41,911 nt of DNA from an uncultured Oscillospiraceae bacterium. GTDB taxonomy: Bacteria; Bacillota; Clostridia; Oscillospirales; Oscillospiraceae. The notes beneath the pieces were generated by a model. The model searched no databases. It saw only the letters and a program-made list of their open reading frames with translations, and was not told the DNA's origin. The position numbers and the translations under genes were made by a program. Every line of letters begins with the position of its first letter. The first letter of the stretch is position 1. Location of the stretch: contig CAKUOS010000013.1 in assembly GCA_934670025.1 (NCBI GenBank), positions 1 to 41,911 of the forward strand. Direction: 5' to 3'. Shown one piece after another: positions 30,380-38,348 of the stretch.

Positions 30380-31810
30380 TCAGACAGTCATCGTTTTGCA
30401 CGCGCCGTGCGCGCCGAAAATGCGCCACGTCCCCGGCGTGAGCAGCGCGAAGAACGCCTGACGCTCCGCTGCGCACAGCTGCGGGTCGGTGTCGACCGAG
30501 GTCATGAGGATCGGCGCGTAGCGGTTGTACGTGCTCTGGGCCTCGGTCATGCCGTGGATGTTCACATAGACGTCGCCGGTGAAGGCGATGCGGTGGTCAA
30601 AATCGAGCAGCAGCAGCTCGCCCGGCAGATGGCCGCCCGCACCCTCATAGACGCGGAAGCGCAGATCGCCGAACGCGAACGTGCCGACGTCCTTCAGCGG
30701 CTCCTGTAGGGGCGTAAGATCGCCCCAGCGCGCGTGCAGGCGCGCAAGCGACGGCAGCTGATAGCCTGTCAGCGTCTTGCAGATGCGGATATACGGCCGG
30801 TGCAGGGGATTTTGTTCGCGGAAGCCGTCTGCGCCCGTCGATTCCAGACGAATGCATTCGGCGCTTTTTGCACTGAGCAGGATCTCGCCGAACACCGGCA
30901 GCAGCCCGCCGTGGTCGACGTCGGCGTGCGTGAGGAAGAGCGTCTTTTTCCGCGCGTCATAGTCCGGGATGCGCTGCCGCAGCAGCGCAAGCATCTCCGT
31001 CCGATAGCAGGCGTAGCCGCTGTCGAAGAAGAGCAGCGCCTCGCCGCACTGCAAAACCGCCGTATTCGAGCCGCACGGCGGCTCGATGAGCGTGAGCGCG
31101 GTCTGATCGGTCAGCTGCGTCTGCGTGATGCGCGGCAAAAAGCCTGTGCCGCGGCTCTTTGCCAGCAGATCGGCGAAGCGGCTGATGGCGTCGAATGTGC
31201 GGAAGGGCGGCAGTCCGCGCCCGCTCAGCGTCTGCATGGCGAGATTCGCGTCGATCAGCAGCGGCTGCCGCGCGGCGGCGGGCAGCTGCATCGTCCGGCA
31301 CAGACCGGAGACGAACGAATCGTAGAAAATGCTGTTGTCGAAGCTCGTCTCCGTGCGGTCGTATTCCACGACGCGCACCGGGCACAGCCGCCCGGCCTCG
31401 CGCAGAAAGTCGCCGAGCTTCGCGTCGTCCTCGACAAACAGGCCCATGCGGAATGCCTGATATCCGGAGCCGTCCGCCTGCGAGCTGAGATACGAGAGGT
31501 TAAAGCGGAAGCGCTCGATGAGCGCGAGGACGTTCGTGACGCTGCCGGGCACGTCGGGCAGGCGGAATTCGAGCAGCGCGACGCGCTTTTCCGCCTCGTC
31601 CGCGCGCAGATAGCCGATGGCCGCGAGTTTTTCCCCGGCCTGTTCCAGCTGCGCCGCGGTTCCCTCGGCTTCGATGAAGATCGTGTGCAGATCCACGGCC
31701 TTGTTATAGCTCACGCGCGTGATATTGACGCCGAGCTCCGCAAACAGGCGGCTGGCGGCGAGAAACGCGCCGATGTGGTTCGGGACCGTGGCGATATACG
31801 TCTTTCTCAT
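30380..31810 (-). CDS. Tandem ACT-domain / metallo-beta-lactamase fusion protein
   Basis: A 476-aa protein. Residues 3-68 and 76-150 are two ACT domains (YIATVPNHIGAFLAASRLF; LLEFRLPDVPGSVTNVLALI), which usually bind amino acids. Residues about 225-476 are an MBL hydrolase: SNTAVLQCGEALLFFDSG, THADVDHGG (294-302), and FTGDVYVN. The metal motif is HxDxDH rather than HxHxDH, as in ComEC-type MBL domains, so the metal set may differ. The role is unknown; amino-acid-gated hydrolysis is only an inference. The start ATG 31810 overlaps the tcdA stop (ATGA), and YfcE follows after 20 nt. Confidence 0.88.
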   Translation of the reverse strand: MRKTYIATVPNHIGAFLAASRLFAELGVNITRVSYNKAVDLHTIFIEAEGTAAQLEQAGEKLAAIGYLRADEAEKRVALLEFRLPDVPGSVTNVLALIERFRFNLSYLSSQADGSGYQAFRMGLFVEDDAKLGDFLREAGRLCPVRVVEYDRTETSFDNSIFYDSFVSGLCRTMQLPAAARQPLLIDANLAMQTLSGRGLPPFRTFDAISRFADLLAKSRGTGFLPRITQTQLTDQTALTLIEPPCGSNTAVLQCGEALLFFDSGYACYRTEMLALLRQRIPDYDARKKTLFLTHADVDHGGLLPVFGEILLSAKSAECIRLESTGADGFREQNPLHRPYIRICKTLTGYQLPSLARLHARWGDLTPLQEPLKDVGTFAFGDLRFRVYEGAGGHLPGELLLLDFDHRIAFTGDVYVNIHGMTEAQSTYNRYAPILMTSVDTDPQLCAAERQAFFALLTPGTWRIFGAHGACKTMTV

Positions 31811-32562
31811 GCCTTTGCCAGATCCTTGACGACCTCGCCCGCGATGATGAGCCCGGCGACCGACGGCACGAACGCCGTGCTGCCGGGGATGTCGCGCCGT
31901 TCGGTACATTTGTGCTTCGCGCCCGGCGGGCAGATGCAGTGGCTGCGGCAGCTGATGGACATATCCTCGATGGGGCGCGTGGGAATTTCGTCGGAGTAGA
32001 CGACCTTGAGCTTTTTGACGCCGCGCTTTCTGAGCGCCGTGCGCATCACGCGCGCGAGCGGACAGCCGCTCGTTTTGTAAATATCGGCCACGCGGAAGCG
32101 CGTGGGATCGAGCTTGTTGCCGGCACCCATGCAGCTGATGATCTTCACGCCGGCCTTCTGCGCCTCAAGCACCAGTGTGACCTTGGCCGTCACGGTGTCG
32201 ACGGCGTCGACGACGTAGTCGTACTGCGAAAAATCGAACTGATCTGCCGTCTCGGGCAGGTAAAAGCACTGGTGTACGCGCACGTCGCAGTCGGGATTGA
32301 TGTCCAGAATGCGCTCGCGCATGACCTCGACCTTGTATTTGCCGACGGTCTTGCGCGTGGCGATGATCTGGCGGTTGATATTGGTCAGGCAGACCTTGTC
32401 GTCGTCGACAAGATCGAACGCGCCGACGCCGCTGCGCGCGAGCGCTTCGCACACATAGCCGCCCACGCCGCCGATGCCGAACACGGCCACGTGCGCGCGT
32501 TTGAGCTTTTCCATGGCCTCGGTGCCAAGGAGCAGCTGCGTTCTTGAAAATTGATTGAGCAT
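31807..32562 (-). CDS. tcdA: tRNA threonylcarbamoyladenosine dehydratase TcdA
   Basis: A 251-aa E1-like ATP-dependent enzyme that cyclises t6A37 to ct6A in ANN-decoding tRNAs. It shows the nucleotide-binding GIGGVGGYVCEALARSGVG (29-47), the LVDDDKVCLTNINRQ segment, VDAVDTVTAK, SCMGAGNKLDP, and the C-terminal cysteine cluster CRSHCICPPG. ATG 32562 (MLNQFSRTQ) is the family start and has GAGGGTCC before it; a longer frame upstream would run over the promoter. First gene of the operon with the ACT-MBL and YfcE genes, behind a consensus promoter. Confidence 0.94.
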   Translation of the reverse strand: MLNQFSRTQLLLGTEAMEKLKRAHVAVFGIGGVGGYVCEALARSGVGAFDLVDDDKVCLTNINRQIIATRKTVGKYKVEVMRERILDINPDCDVRVHQCFYLPETADQFDFSQYDYVVDAVDTVTAKVTLVLEAQKAGVKIISCMGAGNKLDPTRFRVADIYKTSGCPLARVMRTALRKRGVKKLKVVYSDEIPTRPIEDMSISCRSHCICPPGAKHKCTERRDIPGSTAFVPSVAGLIIAGEVVKDLAKA

Positions 32563-32596
32563 AGGACCCTCGATTACATATAGTTTTTGTAGGTTT

Positions 32597-32625
32597 ATTC
32601 TACGTGCGCGGACGCGCGCTGTCAA
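32597..32625 (-). promoter_or_regulatory. Promoter of the tcdA operon
   Basis: On the minus strand, perfect TTGACA (32620-32625), a 17-nt spacer and TAGAAT (32597-32602). Confidence 0.88.
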
Positions 32626-32632
32626 GCCGCCG

Positions 32633-32655
32633 CGCAAAAAAAGCGCTTACAGCGC
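32633..32655 (-). terminator. Terminator of the glycosylase gene
   Basis: On the minus strand, GCGCT-GTA-AGCGC followed by seven T. The stem includes the last codon and the stop of the glycosylase gene. Short but with a clean U-tract. Confidence 0.7.
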
Positions 32656-33138
32656 CTCGCCGACGGCGCGCCACGCATCGGTCAGCCGGTCGAAACTCCA
32701 CGCGGCGTTTGCCGGGCTGGTCGACGGCAGACAGACGGCCGCGCGGCCGGTCGTTTTTGCCTGAAAGCGGCCGTAGAGCGTGTACGCCGTGCGGCCGTTG
32801 CAGAACACGGCGCGGATATCCGCGCCTGCGAGAATGGGCGAAAGATCGGTCGGGACGGCGTTTTTGATCGAGCTGTCGCTCGAACCGGTGATTTCACAGC
32901 TGGCGATCACGTCCCACAGCGCGACGTGATGGCGCAGCAGCATCGCGCGCTTTTCCGCGACCGTTCCGGGGCATTCGCAGCCGAGCACGGCGGATAAGAC
33001 CTTCCAGAAGCGGTTTTGCGGATGGCCGTAGAAAAACATCGCCTCGCGCGACCGGACTGACGGAAACGAGCCGAGGATCAGCACGCGCGACTGCGCGTCC
33101 CACACCGGCGCGATGGGATGAACGACAGGGGCCGTCAC
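32647..33138 (-). CDS. DNA-deoxyinosine glycosylase (family 6 UDG-like)
   Basis: A 163-aa repair enzyme of the UDG-superfamily hypoxanthine/deoxyinosine glycosylases, which remove deaminated adenine. It shows LILGSFPSVRSREAMFFYGHP and NRFWKVL (motif 1 region), ALWDVIASCEITGSSDSSIKN, and the C-terminal LPSTSPANA loop that inserts into DNA. GTG 33138 is chosen as start: it overlaps the stop of the threonine aldolase gene (GTGA), and MTAPVVHPIAPVWD fits the family. It should be translated in coupling with the aldolase gene, although the two functions are unrelated. Confidence 0.9.
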   Translation of the reverse strand: MTAPVVHPIAPVWDAQSRVLILGSFPSVRSREAMFFYGHPQNRFWKVLSAVLGCECPGTVAEKRAMLLRHHVALWDVIASCEITGSSDSSIKNAVPTDLSPILAGADIRAVFCNGRTAYTLYGRFQAKTTGRAAVCLPSTSPANAAWSFDRLTDAWRAVGEAL

Positions 33139-34157
33139 AGCGCGTCGATCAGCGCGTCGACGTCCGCGTCGGGCGTGGCCCAAGAGGTGACGAAGCGCGC
33201 GGCCTCATGATGATCGTCGATGCGGCCGAAGGACTCGAAGACGAAGCGTTCGCGCAGCTGCGCGGCCTTCTCGTCGTCCGTGACGAGGAAGATCTGGTTC
33301 GTCGGCGAATCGGCCTGGAGCGTATAGCCTTTTTCAAGCGCGGCGGTCTTGATGCGCTGCGCAGCCGCGACCGCGTGGCGCGCCATTTGCAGCCACAGCC
33401 CGTCTTTGAAGTACGCCGAAAATTGCAGCCCGAACAGATACCCCTTGGCGAACATCCCGCCGCGCTGCTTGATCATGTTGCGGAAGTGCGGCTTGAGCCG
33501 GTCGTTCGTGATGACGACGGCTTCGCCGAACAGCAGCCCGTTTTTCGTGCCGCCGCAGTAAAATACGTCGCAGTATTGCGCAAGATCTTCGGGCGCGAGG
33601 TCGTTTCCCTCCGCGACCAGCGCCGCGGGCAGCCGTGCGCCGTCGAGGAACAGGTAGAGATCGAAGTCCCGGCACACGTCGTGCAGCGCGGCAAGCTCCC
33701 GCTTCGTATAGATCGTGCCGAGCTCCGTCGCGTCGGAGATATAGACCATCCGCGGCGCGACGACGTGTTCGTTCTGTCCGTCGTCATGCGCGTGCATGAC
33801 GCTGCGCACGAGTTCGGGCGTCAGCTTGCCGTCGGGCGCGTCGATGGCGCAGACCTTGTGGCCCGCAGATTCGATCGCGCCCGTCTCGTGGACGTTGATA
33901 TGGCCCGTCGACGCGGCGATCACGCCCTCCCACGGCCGAAGCGCCGCGGCGATGACGGTCGTGTTGGCGATCGTGCCGCCGACGAGGAAGTGGACATCCG
34001 CCTCCGGGCACGCGAAAATTTCGCGCACGGTATCGGCGGCGGCCGCGCAGTACGGATCGGTGGAGTACCCGGCGGCGTTCGTCAGCCCGTGCTGCGCGAT
34101 GGCGGCCAGCACCTGCGGATGAACGGCCTCGGAGTAGTCGTTTCGGAATGCGATCAT
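33135..34157 (-). CDS. Low-specificity L-threonine aldolase / beta-eliminating lyase
   Basis: A 340-aa PLP enzyme of fold type I that splits threonine into glycine and acetaldehyde. Lys205 in FYCGGTKNG is the PLP Schiff-base residue, LDGAR (171-175) carries the Asp that contacts the PLP ring nitrogen, and the GGTIANTTVI segment binds phosphate. Length is normal. ATG 34157 has AAGGACG upstream; the longer in-frame ORF includes the promoter and is not the gene start. First gene of a two-gene unit with the glycosylase, behind a perfect promoter whose -35 overlaps the end of the MATE gene. Confidence 0.93.
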   Translation of the reverse strand: MIAFRNDYSEAVHPQVLAAIAQHGLTNAAGYSTDPYCAAAADTVREIFACPEADVHFLVGGTIANTTVIAAALRPWEGVIAASTGHINVHETGAIESAGHKVCAIDAPDGKLTPELVRSVMHAHDDGQNEHVVAPRMVYISDATELGTIYTKRELAALHDVCRDFDLYLFLDGARLPAALVAEGNDLAPEDLAQYCDVFYCGGTKNGLLFGEAVVITNDRLKPHFRNMIKQRGGMFAKGYLFGLQFSAYFKDGLWLQMARHAVAAAQRIKTAALEKGYTLQADSPTNQIFLVTDDEKAAQLRERFVFESFGRIDDHHEAARFVTSWATPDADVDALIDAL

Positions 34158-34190
34158 GGAAAAACACGTCCTTTTTTCTCGTTTTCCATG

Positions 34191-34219
34191 ATTATAAGCC
34201 GCTTTTTCGCGCTTGTCAA
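34191..34219 (-). promoter_or_regulatory. Perfect consensus promoter of the threonine aldolase gene
   Basis: On the minus strand, TTGACA (34214-34219), a 17-nt spacer and TATAAT (34191-34196). The -35 box overlaps the stop codon of the upstream MATE gene. Confidence 0.92.
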
Positions 34220-35724
34220 CGCACACGCGCAGCCGTGCGGAGGCTCGGAGGCAGACACGCCTCCAGCGTGCCGGTCACGAGCGCCGACAGCGTCCATACG
34301 GCGAGAAATACCGCCGCGCGCAGCGTGACGGCCGCCGCCGCGGCCTCCGGAACGGGCAGAAGCAATGCGCCCGCGCAGCCTGCCGCCGCGCAGAGCGCCG
34401 TGCGCAGCAGCGGAGCCGGCCCCGGACGGCAGCCGCCGGACAAGACGAGCCGCCGCAGGCTCAGTGCAAAATTGACGGCGTGCGCCGCAAAAAATACAAA
34501 AATATAGCCCTTCATGCCGCATTTCGGCAGGAAAACGAGCAGCAGAACGACGTCCAGCGCGGACGTGAGCGTGTTATAGCGCGCGGTCGCCGCCTGTTCG
34601 GACAGGCCCTTGAGCATCCCGTCGACCAGCGCGTCCATGTAGAGCATCAGCGCCATCGGCGCGAACACGCGCAGAAGCCGCCCGGCTTCGGCGCTCTTAA
34701 ACAGCAGCTGCGCCAGCTCCGGAGCCAGCGTGAACAGAAGCCCCGCCGTGAAGCTCCCGAACAGAAGACCCGCGCGCAGACACTGCTCCGTGACGGAAGC
34801 CAGGCGCGCGCGCCGGTCCTGCGCGCGGCACGCGGCAAGCTCCGGGATCAGAAGATCGATGAGCGCATATAAAAGCGCCGCCGGGAACATGAGCGCCGGG
34901 AAGACCATGCCCATGACCGTGCCGTAGGCGGCCATCGCCGCCTGCTCGCCGAGCCCGGAACGCATAAGGCCCCACGGGATGAGAAACTGCTCGGTCACAC
35001 GCAGCGCCGCGCGCAGCGCGTCGCTGAGCGCCAGCGGCACGGCGAGCTTCCGCACCCGGGCGGCGCAGGACGCGCCTTCGCGCGCATCCCGCATCCGGCC
35101 GCGCCGGGAAAATGCGTACAGCACCGCCGTCGCCGCGCTGCACGCGAGCAGATCCCCGCCGATGAGCGCGAAGCCCGCGCCGATCGCATCCCGGCCGCAC
35201 AGCTGCAAAAGAAGGACCGTCAGCCCGAGACAGACCACGCGCTCACACGCATCGATGACCGTGAGACGGACGACCTGCCCGGTCGCGGTAAAATACCCGC
35301 CGAGCACGAGACTCACGCAGCTGACCGGCAGCAGTCCTGCGCCGAGGCGCAGACTCTGCACGGCCTGCGGCTCGTGCAGCACGCGCACGGACAGGACCGG
35401 CGCAAGGAAAAACAGCGCCGCCGCAGCCGCGAGACTCGTCACAAGCACGTAGCCGAGGCAGGCGTCCAGCGCGCGGCAGACGCCCGCGCGGTCATGCGCG
35501 CCGTGTGCCGAAGCGCACAGGCTCATCGCTGCGACGCGCGCGCCCGCAAGCCCCAGCGTCAGCGCGAACGTCACGACGGACAGGACCAGCTGCACCATGC
35601 CCACGCCGCCCGCGCCGATGCGCGCGGCGAGATACACCTGGAACGCCATGCCCATCAGCCGCAGCAGCACGGACGCGGCCGTCAGCAGCAGCGTATGTTT
35701 CAAGATCAGCCGTCCGGAGAACAA
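34216..35724 (-). CDS. MATE/MOP-superfamily flippase (SpoVB-like)
   Basis: A 502-aa protein with about 12-14 hydrophobic helices of the polysaccharide-exporter/flippase superfamily, as SpoVB or MurJ, which move lipid-linked sugars across the membrane. The first helix reads HTLLLTAASVLLRLMGMAF, then RIGAGGVGMVQLVLSVVTFAL, as in SpoVB. The start is uncertain. TTG 35724 (the value used) has an ideal AAGGTGA 7 nt upstream, but this site is inside the 3' arm of the preceding terminator. A GTG at 35739 and a TTG 7 codons further in are alternatives. Downstream, its stop overlaps the threonine aldolase -35 box. Whether it works in sporulation is not known. Confidence 0.85.
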   Translation of the reverse strand: MFSGRLILKHTLLLTAASVLLRLMGMAFQVYLAARIGAGGVGMVQLVLSVVTFALTLGLAGARVAAMSLCASAHGAHDRAGVCRALDACLGYVLVTSLAAAAALFFLAPVLSVRVLHEPQAVQSLRLGAGLLPVSCVSLVLGGYFTATGQVVRLTVIDACERVVCLGLTVLLLQLCGRDAIGAGFALIGGDLLACSAATAVLYAFSRRGRMRDAREGASCAARVRKLAVPLALSDALRAALRVTEQFLIPWGLMRSGLGEQAAMAAYGTVMGMVFPALMFPAALLYALIDLLIPELAACRAQDRRARLASVTEQCLRAGLLFGSFTAGLLFTLAPELAQLLFKSAEAGRLLRVFAPMALMLYMDALVDGMLKGLSEQAATARYNTLTSALDVVLLLVFLPKCGMKGYIFVFFAAHAVNFALSLRRLVLSGGCRPGPAPLLRTALCAAAGCAGALLLPVPEAAAAAVTLRAAVFLAVWTLSALVTGTLEACLPPSLRTAARVR

Positions 35725-35763
35725 AAAATCACCTTCCACTCCAGTCTACGGAGCGGAAGGTGA
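35722..35763 (-). terminator. Terminator that overlaps the flippase start region
   Basis: On the minus strand, a 14-bp stem, TCACCTTCCGCTCC with GGAGTGGAAGGTGA (35729-35763, one mismatch), runs straight into TTTTTTG. It ends the small membrane-protein gene. The 3' arm is also the ribosome site of the flippase gene. Confidence 0.88.
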
Positions 35764-35776
35764 CGGTATGCGGAAA

Positions 35777-36529
35777 TCACTTCAGCTGGAACGTGTAATA
35801 CACCGCGCCGATGAGCTCCAGCGCGATGGCCGCGAACATCGCGTAGAACGCGAAGCCCTGACCGAAGATCATGCAGGCGGCCAGCATCACGGCCCACAGG
35901 CCGCAGATGAAGTAGAACAGCAGCGGATTGAAGCTCGACGGGAACAGGCGGATGAGCTTGCCGCCGAGCGGGAGCTTGCCGCGGTTTTTCGCGCACAGAT
36001 ATGTAACGAGCGCGATGGCCGCCAGCAGCACGGCCAGCAGCACGCAGCCGCCGATGCGGTTGGCGGCGTAGTTCGTGCGGGCAATGAGGAAGAACACGAC
36101 GCCTGCCGAGGCCGTCGCCAGCGAGAACGTGAAGAACTCGGAGCGGTACAGCTCCCAGACCATGTACAGGCAGTAGACGAGCGCGTGCAGCAGGTAGATG
36201 ACGATCATGTTGCCCGTCCAGTATACGCGCAGGATGCGCAGCGACACGGCCAGCAGCGCGAACGCCGCGGCGCCGTAGCAGCCGATCGTGCGCGCAAGAG
36301 AACTCTTGCACACGAACACGGCCGCGATGCTCACCGCCAGCAGCGCCAGCGACACGTAGAACGCCGTGCCGACCGGCCCGTAGAGCGCCTCAAAGCCCGC
36401 GAGCGTCGCATAATACGCGGCCAATCGCCAGAAACCGTAGATCACCAGGATCATCAGCGCGAACGCCGCGGGCACCTTATACACAACAGATTGATCTTCT
36501 GTCTTTGCAGCAGTAGTTTTCTTCGTCAT
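35777..36529 (-). CDS. Multi-pass integral membrane protein of unknown function
   Basis: A 250-aa protein with about eight hydrophobic helices (for instance ALMILVIYGFWRLAAYY, FYVSLALLAVSIAAVFVC, AFALLAVSLRILRVYWTG, VVFFLIARTNYAANRIGG). I do not recognise the family or see catalytic motifs. The short N-terminus is Lys/Thr-rich and soluble. ATG 36529 (MTKKTTAAK) has AAGGA 9 nt upstream, better placed than the GTG seven codons earlier. It lies 30 nt after rsmE and before a strong terminator, so it is cotranscribed with rsmE. A conserved Oscillospiraceae membrane protein is the best description. Confidence 0.8.
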   Translation of the reverse strand: MTKKTTAAKTEDQSVVYKVPAAFALMILVIYGFWRLAAYYATLAGFEALYGPVGTAFYVSLALLAVSIAAVFVCKSSLARTIGCYGAAAFALLAVSLRILRVYWTGNMIVIYLLHALVYCLYMVWELYRSEFFTFSLATASAGVVFFLIARTNYAANRIGGCVLLAVLLAAIALVTYLCAKNRGKLPLGGKLIRLFPSSFNPLLFYFICGLWAVMLAACMIFGQGFAFYAMFAAIALELIGAVYYTFQLK

Positions 36530-36559
36530 AATGTCTTGTCCTTCTATCACGATATCTCT

Positions 36560-37294
36560 TCAATCCAGCGCGCCGGCCGCGTACAAAACGGCGCTGAGCG
36601 CGCACAGCGGCGCGGTCTCGCAGCGCAGGATGCGCGGACCGAGCGTGCAGATCTGCATATGATGGGTTTGCGCCAGTGCGACCTCTTCTTCCGAAAAGCC
36701 GCCCTCAGGCCCGGTCATGATGGACGCGGTCCGGAACGGCGCGCGTTCGATGGCTGCGCGCAGCGAGACGGTACGCTCGTTTTCATACGGAAACAGCGCC
36801 AGATCGCACGCGCACGCGCGCTCGACGGCCGCGCGGAACGACGGCAGGGCCAGGACCTGCGGGATGCGCCCGCGTCCGGACTGCGCCGCCGCGGAAGCGG
36901 CGATCTTTTGCCAGCGTTCGAGCTTTTTGCCAAGCGACTTTTCATCCGGGCGCGACACGCAGCGCGAAGAGGGGAACGCGGCGATCTCATACGCGCCGAG
37001 CTCCGTGGCCTTCTGGATGACGTGTTCGAGCTTGTCGGCCTTGGCGTAGGCCATATAGACGCTGCACGCCACGGGCGCCTCGGAAGCGGACGGCGTCCGG
37101 GCGTCGACGACGAGGCAGACCTGCCCGGCCGAAATGTCGCTGATCGTGCAGCTGTAGTCGGTGCCCGAGCCGTCGCACACGGTGACGCGGTCGCCGCTGC
37201 GCAGCCGCAAAACCTTTGCGTGCGCGGCGTTTTCGCCCGTCAGCGTCAGAAAGCCGCCGGAGACAGCCTCGGGCGGAACAAAAAACTTCGGCAA
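36560..37294 (-). CDS. rsmE: 16S rRNA (uracil-1498, N3) methyltransferase RsmE
   Basis: A 244-aa SPOUT-class methyltransferase. It has the N-terminal PUA-like domain (PKFFVPPEAVSGG at the start, HAKVLRLRSGDRVTVCDG), the KADKLEHVIQKATELG helix, and the C-terminal trefoil knot with MTGPEGGFSEEEV and LGPRILRCETAPL that binds SAM. The start is unusual: no ATG or GTG fits. TTG 37294 gives the normal MPKFFVPPE, and a CTG two codons upstream has a better-spaced AGGAAGG. An in-frame TGA lies nine codons above. First gene of an operon with the membrane protein, behind a good promoter. Confidence 0.93.
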   Translation of the reverse strand: MPKFFVPPEAVSGGFLTLTGENAAHAKVLRLRSGDRVTVCDGSGTDYSCTISDISAGQVCLVVDARTPSASEAPVACSVYMAYAKADKLEHVIQKATELGAYEIAAFPSSRCVSRPDEKSLGKKLERWQKIAASAAAQSGRGRIPQVLALPSFRAAVERACACDLALFPYENERTVSLRAAIERAPFRTASIMTGPEGGFSEEEVALAQTHHMQICTLGPRILRCETAPLCALSAVLYAAGALD

Positions 37295-37334
37295 AACCAG
37301 TCTCGCCCGCCTTCCTCACGTACATACGCATGAT

Positions 37335-37363
37335 ATTATATCAGAAGTGTGTCGGAAGCGCAA
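37335..37363 (-). promoter_or_regulatory. Promoter of rsmE
   Basis: On the minus strand, TTGCGC (37358-37363), a 17-nt spacer and perfect TATAAT (37335-37340). Confidence 0.8.
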
Positions 37364-37406
37364 GTAAAAAAGTGCGGGAAGATGCACCCAAAACAAAAAT
37401 AACCGC

Positions 37407-37435
37407 TTGACAAACGCAGCGAAACTGAGTATAAT
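37407..37435 (+). promoter_or_regulatory. Perfect consensus promoter of tRNA-Leu
   Basis: TTGACA (37407-37412), a 17-nt spacer and TATAAT (37430-37435), 24 nt before the tRNA. Confidence 0.93.
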
Positions 37436-37458
37436 AACTGAGCAATTGAAAATTGTAT

Positions 37459-37543
37459 GCGAGAGTGCTGGAATAGGTAGACAGGCACGTTTGAGGGGCG
37501 TGTGGCAACAGTCGTGTGAGTTCAAGTCTCATCTCTCGCACCA
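37459..37543 (+). tRNA. tRNA-Leu (anticodon GAG)
   Basis: An 85-nt class II tRNA: acceptor GCGAGAG pairs with CTCTCGC, the anticodon loop is TTGAGGG (GAG) on a CACGT/GCGTG stem, a long variable arm follows, then the T-arm GAGTTCAAGTCTC and an encoded CCA (541-543 of this block). It decodes CUC and CUU. Its 3' end is a typical integration target, and the sequence just downstream is accessory. Confidence 0.97.
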
Positions 37544-37545
37544 TG

Positions 37546-37610
37546 ATTGCCGAACACTATAGATGAAATGGCGAAAAAGCCAGTCATTTCAACGTGTTCG
37601 GCAATTTTTT
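37546..37610 (+). terminator. Terminator of tRNA-Leu
   Basis: ATTGCCGAACAC (37546-37557) pairs perfectly with GTGTTCGGCAAT (37594-37605) around an inner TGAAATG/CATTTCA hairpin, then six T. Confidence 0.88.
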
Positions 37611-37821
37611 ATTCTCAAAATTCTTAGATAATTCCATAGATAAAATCGAGGTTGGCAGAGGCTCAAACAGGGTTTGAACCTCTGTTTTTCCATATTCAAG
37701 CGAAATTTCAGGGGCAGTGCCTTTTTCAGAGGAGCACGGCGGCGAGATTTCGGAAAAACTGAAGAAAAATCTTTCACAAAGTTATGGGCGCTGGATTGTT
37801 GGTTTTCACAAACCAATGACA

Positions 37822-37851
37822 AGCGCCCTTTTTGCATTCAAAAAGGGCGCT
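37822..37851. repeat. 12-bp hairpin before the mobile-element-type gene
   Basis: AGCGCCCTTTTT (37822-37833) with AAAAAGGGCGCT (37840-37851), loop GCATTC, 6 nt before the GGAGGT ribosome site. It may be an attenuator or stability stem. The 211 bp between the tRNA terminator and this hairpin hold no gene I can support. Confidence 0.65.
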
Positions 37852-37869
37852 AAAGATTGGAGGTATGAT

Positions 37870-38345
37870 ATGAACGAAGAACTCACGCCGCAGAAGGAGA
37901 GATTTCTGCAAGAGGTAGAACAGAAGCTCCTGCGTAAGGAGTTGGATGCAAGGCGGCTGGAAGACGGTCTGATCCATGTCAGCTGGAACGAGAAGCTCCT
38001 CTGCTCAGTTGACAGAGACGGCATCGTCCGGTTCAGCCCGGCAGATATCACAGGGCCGGAAGTAGATCGGCAGCTTCGGACGGTCACGCAGACTGCCGCA
38101 CAAGTCAAGGAGTATATGCAAATCTTTGAACGCGCACCCGCGCTGAAGGCCGCTGGTCTGGAAAACACCTACAAGGTACTTGCGGATTTCGGTGACGTGG
38201 TGCTGGCTGGGCAGCTCGGCAAAAAGGGCGCTCGATTCGTGACGTGGGAATGGGACTTCGACCGACAGGGCGTCCACGCAGGTCACTACTTCATGGAGAA
38301 TACGGGTTACGGCTACTCCACGACCGTCGGCGCAAGCTGGCTAAT
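37870..38345 (+). pseudogene. Truncated mobile-element-type hypothetical protein
   Basis: From ATG 37870 (GGAGGT upstream) a convincing coding sequence runs for about 155 codons (NEELTPQKERFLQEVEQKLL... VTWEWDFDRQGVHAGHYF). It recalls small uncharacterised proteins carried on Firmicutes conjugative elements; I hold that family link at low confidence. After about 38320 the similarity-like character is lost, and from 38349 the frame runs antisense through the M20 gene to a stop at 38664. A fusion of this kind is best read as loss of the native 3' end at a recombination joint. Composition is less GC-rich than the chromosome to the left. Confidence 0.6.
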
Positions 38346-38348
38346 TGA

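Noticed and set aside
30704..30727. TAGGGGCG...CGCCCC hairpin within the ACT-MBL gene, like the intergenic repeat
   Set aside because: Only the first few bases match the repeat family, and the codons read smoothly in frame; most likely chance.
36987..37331. ATG-led 114-codon frame overlapping the start of rsmE
   Set aside because: Arg-rich, no family likeness, and it runs out of frame through the conserved RsmE N-terminus.
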